From positions 1,076,433 to 1,140,432 of the forward strand of contig JAUJYN010000019.1 in assembly GCA_030737835.1 (NCBI GenBank): 64,000 nt of DNA, read 5' to 3'. Of this stretch, positions 58,172 through 64,000 are shown piece by piece (position 1 is the first letter of the stretch; every line of letters starts with the position of its first letter). The position numbers and the translations under genes were made by a program. Below the pieces are notes generated by a model that was not told where the DNA came from, ran no database searches, and was given only the letters and a program-made list of their open reading frames with translations. This stretch comes from Acorus gramineus (lineage: Eukaryota; Streptophyta; Magnoliopsida; Acorales; Acoraceae).

Positions 58172-58994
58172 GGTATTCTTCTATTTCCCTTGGTCAAATT
58201 TCAGATTTTGGCAAGTTATATTGATGTTGAATTTATAGGTGCTTTATGATATTATGTCGGTAGTTTTAATACATATTTTAGCTATGATACATGGTGTGAG
58301 AGAAAGCAGTGTAAGTTTTGTAATTTTCTAATGAGAGGGTATGTATATGGTAGGGATACTTTGATCACAGTGGGTTTTGCATGTGGCACATGAGTTTTTA
58401 AAGGAAGGATAATTTTATCATTATTTTTGCTATGGTAAGTCAAGTGAAGAAATAGGCATGGTGGAAAAAAAAAGGAGAGAAATAACATAGCATAATATTT
58501 TGTATGTGTCATATCACGGTGGGATTTGTGTGTGTATGGTGTAAGGGTATATGCATTTAATTGTGGTGGGGGTAAGAGGGGATGGGTATTCATGCATTCA
58601 TGAGTCTATAGGGTCTTCTTATGGTGGGGATCATATGAACATGGCATGTGTGTTTAGGAGAAGCACAATCTTTTATGTTTTTCTTGTGGTAAACATGTTA
58701 TAAAACGAATATTTAAGCATGGTAGATTATAAGATAACAATAAAAGAAAGTACGTAAGCATGTGATAGAGATGACCATGGTGGGATAAAGAGAAAGATAA
58801 ATATGTGATCATGTGAAAGAAGTCTTATAATAAATGAGTTTAAGTTTTCTTGTAGACTTATATATTCCATGCTTTGTTGAATTTTTGAATGTAAGAGTTT
58901 TAACTAAGCATGGTTTAGAACGACTTTTAGATTAGAATTCTTACTCTTTGGATGCCTTTTGTTTAGACTAACCCTTTTCTCCTTGTTGTTTCAG
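58172..58994 (+). other. Putative intron of the PMD gene relic
   Basis: AT-rich, T-biased 820-bp spacer with CATGGTGGGATT-like words, GT at its start and TTTCAG at its end. No other feature seen. Confidence 0.4.
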
Positions 58995-59530
58995 CTGCCG
59001 AACCGCATTTGAGCCCTATGACATGGGACGAAGAGATGGTGCACCGCTTTGGGGCTGGGGGAGCGAGATTTGGTGGATGGAGCAGGTTTCCGCTCCTTCT
59101 TCTTGATCAAGCCACCAGTCCTAACTATAAGGCGCTTTTTTGAGAGCTGATCGGTGAATGGGAGTACGTGGAGCAAGAGAAGACGTTGAACCAAATTCCT
59201 CTCGGATAGCTGTCAAGGCAGTTCGGCCTCGGTTCGTTCACGCGGCATCAGAAAGGCGAAGCTGCGGCCAGTAGTGAGACGAGGAGGTTGATGATCGAGG
59301 CAAGGGTGGTTGTTGCATGCCCACAGAGGGCGCGGAGGGAGTTGAGAGCGTTCTTCCTCTATTTCTCCGACAAGGTTTCCTCCTACTTTCTACTGCTGAT
59401 GGGGGATTTGGAGACGATGGGCCGCTTCGCATGGGGTACGGCCATGCTTGCTCACCTCTTCGTGGAGTTGTCGAAGAAGGTGAAGAGGGCTGAGGAAAAG
59501 AATCTTGGTGACTTTGCAGCTTTTCTACAG
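58995..59530 (+). pseudogene. Plant mobile domain, first block
   Basis: Plus-strand similarity to the plant mobile domain (aminotransferase-like/MAIN-MAIL1 family): a RFGGWSRFPLL-like stretch and, clearest, FFLYFSDKVSSYFLLLMGD, LETMGRFAWGTAMLAHLFVEL and LGDFAAFLQ, corresponding to the family's conserved part around YAWGSAALAYLYR. Ends at TTTCTACAG|GTACGG, a donor-like site. Decayed. Confidence 0.6.
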
Positions 59531-59605
59531 GTACGGGTTAATAAATGATTTTTCCTTGTGTTTCTTTTGTTTTACCTTACTTGGACTTAAAGTTTCTTTC
59601 CCCAG

Positions 59606-59761
59606 ATCTTTGGGTATGAGAACTTCACCATCGCTCGCCCAACTCAGCTGCCTTTCGACTGTGCCCTGCCTTGGGCCATGAGATGGGCACCCCCAGGGTC
59701 TTCTCGCTTGCGTCGTCTTGCGCAATTCTGAGAGGCCTTCCGTGCATTAAAGGAAGAAGAG
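59606..59761 (+). pseudogene. Plant mobile domain, second block
   Basis: Begins after TTTCCCCAG with IFGYENFTIARPTQLPFDC and LPWAMRWAPPGSS, matching the part of the PMD family that follows the LLLQ-W-E block (R-P-rich, then RW). Ends at AAGAAGAG|GTATAT; a 94-bp T-rich spacer follows. Block order and spacer signals support a spliced gene origin. Confidence 0.6.
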
Positions 59762-59855
59762 GTATATATATATATATAGTTTTTTGGGTTTATAGCTTTT
59801 ACTTGATTTTATTTTAACTAAGCTCTCTTCTTGTTGTTCGATATCCTTGTGGTAG

Positions 59856-60200
59856 ATGACGTGGAGGCCATACACGGAGGAAGAGGTCCTCGAGGCTTTG
59901 TTGAAGGACATCTGGTTGATCTTCTTCAACGAGGTTGTCTACCATATGATCAGCCGGGTGGTTCGTTAGCTCGGGTACTACTAGTGGGTGCAAGTTCCTC
60001 CACCAAAGCGATCTCCTATTTCAGTGGCTAGCATTCCTCAGAATACGAACCTCCCGAGGAACCACGCAGGGATGGGTCGAGAGGGGGACCTTGGTTCGAG
60101 CGCAGCCCTGAGGTGATGTCAAATGATGACTACATGGCTTGGTATCGTCAGGAGTATGCGAGCATCCTCGTGACCATGGAGGAGGAGATCATGTACCCTT
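59856..60200 (+). pseudogene. Plant mobile domain, third block
   Basis: Begins after TTGTGGTAG with MTWRPYTEEEVLEALLKDI, the family's W-R-P-Y signature, followed by an FFNEVVYHMISRVV stretch. The 3' part is rich in S, P and G. Decayed; the end is not resolved. Confidence 0.55.
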
Positions 60201-60290
60201 ATGCGAGTATAATCCTTGCCTTTTCTTTTTTCTTTTGTCTTTCCATTTCCTTCTTCTCTTAAAGATTTTTAATGTATATATTTTGTGTAG

Positions 60291-60645
60291 TTTGAAATGA
60301 ATGAATTGGAGAAGAAGTTAGAAACGGCCAACCAACATCTCTAGGAAAAGACCAATCAGATGGAACGCTTGAGGATCTAGAGGCGCCGCTTGTAGGATCA
60401 GGTTCGGGTCCTCGAGGTTCATGTGGAGGCGTTGGCCAGGGCGAGGGCCGACGGTGCTTCTTCCTCCTCTGCTCCTCCTCCATCCATGGCTTCTGAACGA
60501 AAGCTCGAGTTGGTGAGGGAGCTAGACGTGGTCTGGAGCGAGTTAATTGCCATGAGGATAGAGCTCGGCCAGACGAGAGAGATGGCCACCAGGGTTGAGG
60601 AGGAGATGGGCCGGTTGAGGTCTGAGGTTGTATGGAGGTAGGAGG
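60291..60645 (+). pseudogene. C-terminal coiled-coil block of the PMD gene relic
   Basis: Begins after TTTGTGTAG. Heptad-rich stretches such as MNELEKKLETANQHL and LVRELDVVWSELIAMRIEL suggest a coiled coil, common at the C-terminus of PMD proteins linked to transposable elements. Cut at 60645 by the LTR starting at 60646. Confidence 0.5.
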
Positions 60646-62519
60646 TGTTATATATGTGTCACTTTTTAGCCTATTGGTCACATTTGGGTCATTTCTGGCC
60701 ATTTTCTGATTTTTTTTTTATCGGAGCTGCTAAAATTTTGGACTTTTAGCTATCTACGTGAGTTCGAGTACTCCGATTGGAAATCTAACTACATATTATG
60801 GGTCCTGGTACCATTTAGTACTACTCATAAAAATTTCATCAAATTCCAGTAACGTTTTAAAAATTATGCAGTTTTGAACCGTATCCGGGTTTCAGTCATT
60901 ACTAGATTGTTTGGTGGAATAGTGTTGGGATATTTTGGTGGTTATGGTCACCTTGGGTAACCTCACCCCCCTCTTGCTTAATGCTTAAGAAACCATTTAT
61001 TATTTTTGGTGTGTGTGGGTGAGATTAGCTTAAGTTAACCACCCCCCATTTGAGAAAAATGCCCCCTCTCTCTCTCTTTCCCCCTTCTCACGCCTCCCTC
61101 TCCCTCTTTGTTTTTGTGTGTGCTGATGTGAGGAAAAGAAGCCCAAGAAGAGAAGTAGTGAAGGAGAAGGGACACACAAAGGTGTGTATGTGTGTTGTTG
61201 TAGTGGTTGTTGATTCCCTTCTCTTGGGCTCCCTCTCATGCTCCCTTTTGCCCCTGATTTTCAGCCAAGTAAGGCTTATGGAGTGGCTGAGGAGATAGTG
61301 GTGTTGGTGGTGGCAGTTGCGGTGGTTTTGGTGCGCCAAGAGCACCCGAATACCTCCCCTTTTCTTTCCCCTCCTTTGGTAAGCTCTCCTCCTCCCATAT
61401 ATTTGTTTTAGTGGATGTTAGGGTGATCATGCATGCTATGTATGTGGGCTAGGGTGTGTGAGAGGGTAGTGGAGAGGATGGGAGAGGTCTGGGCAAGCGT
61501 GCGGGGCTATCCGCGTGTGTGCGCGCAGACGCGAGCGCAGAGGGGTGCTGGCACGCACAGTTGAACACGCTGGCGGGCGCGTGCGCGTACACGCAGGCGC
61601 CCTTGCGTGCGCGCGGGGAGCTAGCGCGGGCGCGCAGTGCGCTCCAGTGCGCGCGAGCTGGACGCGCAGTGTGCGCAGGCGCGCGCGAGCATGCGAGCGT
61701 GCGCTGCAGCGCGTCTGGACACGCGGTTGGGCGCGCGGCAGTGCGCTAGGGGGAGCGGGGGCGCGTGCGCGCGTGCTTATGCATGCGTACGCGTGTGGGG
61801 GTCACGCATGTGGCTGCCTGAGGGTTCGGGTAGGTGTCGGGGCACTCGAACTTGCGTGCGTACGTGCGTACTCACATGCATGCGAGCCCGTATGCGTGCT
61901 TGTCCGAGTCTTTGGCATTTCTAGTAAATTCCATGTATATTTATGTAGTTATACTCACCATATTGAATGCCCTTGTCCTGCAGATCTTGGTGAACGGTCA
62001 CGCAACGACCCGGGTTGCGGTGAGTGGGTCGATCCAACCCAGTTGGGAGGCGTTTGATTCACATAGACGTGCATTGCCCTCCTCTAGGGCATCATAACTG
62101 CATATTAACCCTATTTGCATGTATATGTTATTATTGGGCTTGCTAGGTTGCATCCATGTCATGTTAGGGTTAAACATCCTAGTATCATGTGTAGGGACCA
62201 ATGCTTGTTCATGCATCATGTCCCATGTTAGGATAACATTTGATTCCTACATGCACCCCGACCTTGCCTAAGAATACCCTTAGCTATCTATGAAAAGCAT
62301 AAGTGTAAGCATGCCTTAGAAAATATTATAACCTTGTTATTATATTATTTAAATGCTTCGATGATGAATTCCTTGTATATTTTTATCCATGTTATATGCT
62401 TAAGTTGAGCCTTAAATCTTGCCTAATGAGTTTAGGCAAGTGTATGACCACTTATGGGGGTCATACTGGGCAATTGTCACTATGAATAATATGTTTTTCC
62501 CCGCATCTGAGTTATGCGC
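60646..62519 (+). repeat. A3-like chromovirus LTR, truncated copy
   Basis: Begins TGTTATATATGTGTCACTTT. Contains the putative 83-bp intron (61182-61264), donor-like site (61380), GC-rich block (61490-61900), microexon-like block (61984-62019) and downstream LTR DNA up to GAGTTATGCGC, where another LTR begins. Diverged from both A and A3 copies. Confidence 0.8.
61984..62019 (+). promoter_or_regulatory. Conserved microexon-like block, right-end LTR
   Basis: 36 nt starting ATCTTGGTGAACGG, between TTGTCCTGCAG and GTGAGTGGG; GACCCGGGTTGCG at its 3' end as in 53969-54005. Confidence 0.55.
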
Positions 62520-63158
62520 TGTTATATATGTGTCACTTTTTAGGCCTCTGGTAACCATTGGAGCATTCTGGTAGTTTTTTAGCTTTTTCGTTTTTCGATC
62601 GGAACCAATAAATTTTGGACTTTTAGCTATCATCCTGAGTTTGAGGACTCCGATTGAAAATCTAAGTGTATATTATGTGTCATGGTGCCATTTCAAGCCA
62701 CTCACGAAAATTTCATTGAGTTCCGGTAACGTTCAGAATTTCACAGTTCAAAGCGTATCCGGGTTTTGACCAAGCGAGAAGTCATTGGGAGACTTGACTT
62801 GGTCAAAGTTAACCATTGACTTGGTCAAATGGTTTTGGCTTTTTGTGTGGTTGGGTTGACTAGGGTCAAACCTCACTTAAACCTAATCTAATCAAGCCTA
62901 AACCTAATTAATTAGCCCTAAGTATGGGTGTGAGTGTGTGTGGTGTGGGTGTGAGGATAACCAAATCCCACGACTACAACATAAACCCTCCTATTCATCA
63001 TCTTCTCCACTCAATTTCTCTCTCTCTCCCTCTCTTTAAATCCCATTTATGACCTAGCTAAGGTGGTTGAAACCAAAAACCCTAAGAAGAGAAAGGTTAG
63101 GTTTTGTCCCGATCTATCTTCCGGTGGTCTCGGATTCGAGTTCCCACATGTGTGACCC
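62520..63158 (+). repeat. 5' part of another family A-type LTR
   Basis: Begins TGTTATATATGTGTCAC at 62520. It resembles 52438-52883 read in sense, including the GACTTGGTCAA repeats. Interrupted at 63158 by the LTR on the opposite strand. Confidence 0.75.
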
Positions 63159-64000
63159 TGTCACGCCCCAGGGCGGCCGTCCCCGGGACGCGGCAAGTGT
63201 ATATATGATATCAGTAAAAATAGGAGTTCAATAACATACTCACACAACAGCTAAAATGACAACACAACAACAAAAGCAGGGCTGACATGATATATACACC
63301 AATTGCAGAAGCTAAAAGACTGAATCTGTAATCCAAAAACATATTACAGACTCGATACATAATCAACTGTCCTGTGAGAGCCAATATATACAATGGCATC
63401 CAAATATAATAGAAAAACGCGTGTCCAAGCACAGAATAAAGACATACAATCACAAGGGATGCTGATAGCCTCTGATACTCGCGGGACGTGGCGCTACTCC
63501 GCTACTGATGAAGTCCCTCGGGGAGCTCTTCCTCCAGATCCGACTCAGATGACACTGGAGAAAATATTATGCGAGGGGTGAGCCACACGCTCAGTGAACA
63601 ACACAACCCATGCCCCACAATTCATATTAACCACCAGAAATTATTATCCCACAATCACATTATTAAAAGCCACAAAATGGCAACGGCTATACAGGCCAGG
63701 GGGTCGCTATCGCCAACCCACTACACCCTCACCCTCACCCCTCAATATGGTGACATAGGATATTGGGACTGACTAGCCTGATAACATCCATACACCCTCA
63801 CCCTCACCCCTCAATAGGTGACATAGGATATTGGGACTAACAATCCAGTGGGTCGCTACATTGCCAACCCACCGCACCCTCACCCTCACCTCTCAATAGG
63901 TGACATAAGATATTGGGACTGACTAGGCTGATGGTCGCCCTTGGTCCACCGATAGTCTCTCCCCACTCCGTAGGCTGTTTGGCCACTCCCACATTCAGCA
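63159..64000 (-). repeat. Family A LTR running out of the window
   Basis: Begins TGTCACGCCCCAGGGCGG at 63159 on the plus strand (LTR 3' end). Shows the stem-loop near 63580-63594 and three hairpin minisatellite units (about 63690-63920). The remainder, and any target duplication of GACCC (63154-63158), is outside the window. Confidence 0.85.

Noticed and set aside
63690-63920. Regular repeats with palindromic words that might suggest a CRISPR array
   Set aside because: This is a eukaryotic LTR minisatellite with variable units and no unique spacers or cas genes.

Overview
The window is plant nuclear DNA made almost entirely of LTR retrotransposons inserted into one another. The lineages point to a flowering plant with a large, repeat-rich genome: an Athila element primed by tRNA-Asp, Tat/Ogre-type elements, and chromoviruses (Tekay/Del-like) primed by initiator tRNA-Met (TGGTATCAGAGC). 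A psaB fragment of plastid DNA confirms a photosynthetic plant. I cannot name the species. I see no intact single-copy host gene. The only gene-like structure outside gag-pol is a decayed plant mobile domain (PMD) gene near the right end.

Left half (1-38149): the window opens inside a 3.5 kb-type chromovirus LTR (1-185, resuming at 36784-38149). It is split by a 36.6 kb composite (186-36778, 5-bp duplication ATAAG) built on three 2.75 kb LTRs. The composite's interior holds an LTR with a gag start on the minus strand (2993-5200), a solo 3.4 kb LTR (5984-9414), a further 2.5 kb LTR (10102-12630), and an Athila element (13095-30920). The Athila coding region was hit twice by the same 3.4 kb LTR family (18319-21826 and 21975-25437), each copy with its own 5-bp duplication. 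Counting the Tat element that hosts the outermost LTR, this is five levels of nesting.

Right half (38150-64000): a minus-strand Tat element (38150 to about 42776) is followed by an AT-rich spacer. Next is a second Tat/Ogre-type LTR (minus, starting at 56658) split by a chromovirus (44668-56277, duplication GGTGA). That chromovirus has a psaB fragment in its left LTR and another LTR-in-LTR insertion (47583-52883, duplication ATATG) in its right LTR. Beyond the Tat/Ogre-type LTR, antisense to it, lies the PMD gene relic (about 57490-60645). The window ends in further copies of the large chromovirus LTRs.

The most interesting signals are inside non-coding retrotransposon DNA. Two unrelated hairpin families repeat in tandem with paired base changes that keep the stems, which suggests RNA (or single-stranded DNA) structures under constraint. 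The giant LTRs share conserved splice-site-like signals: an 82-83 bp T-rich intron, a GC-rich intron of up to 1.2 kb, and a 35-37 nt microexon. A splice acceptor also sits 9 nt before a gag start codon. A short TGAGC/GCTCA stem-loop is shared by LTR families that otherwise barely align.
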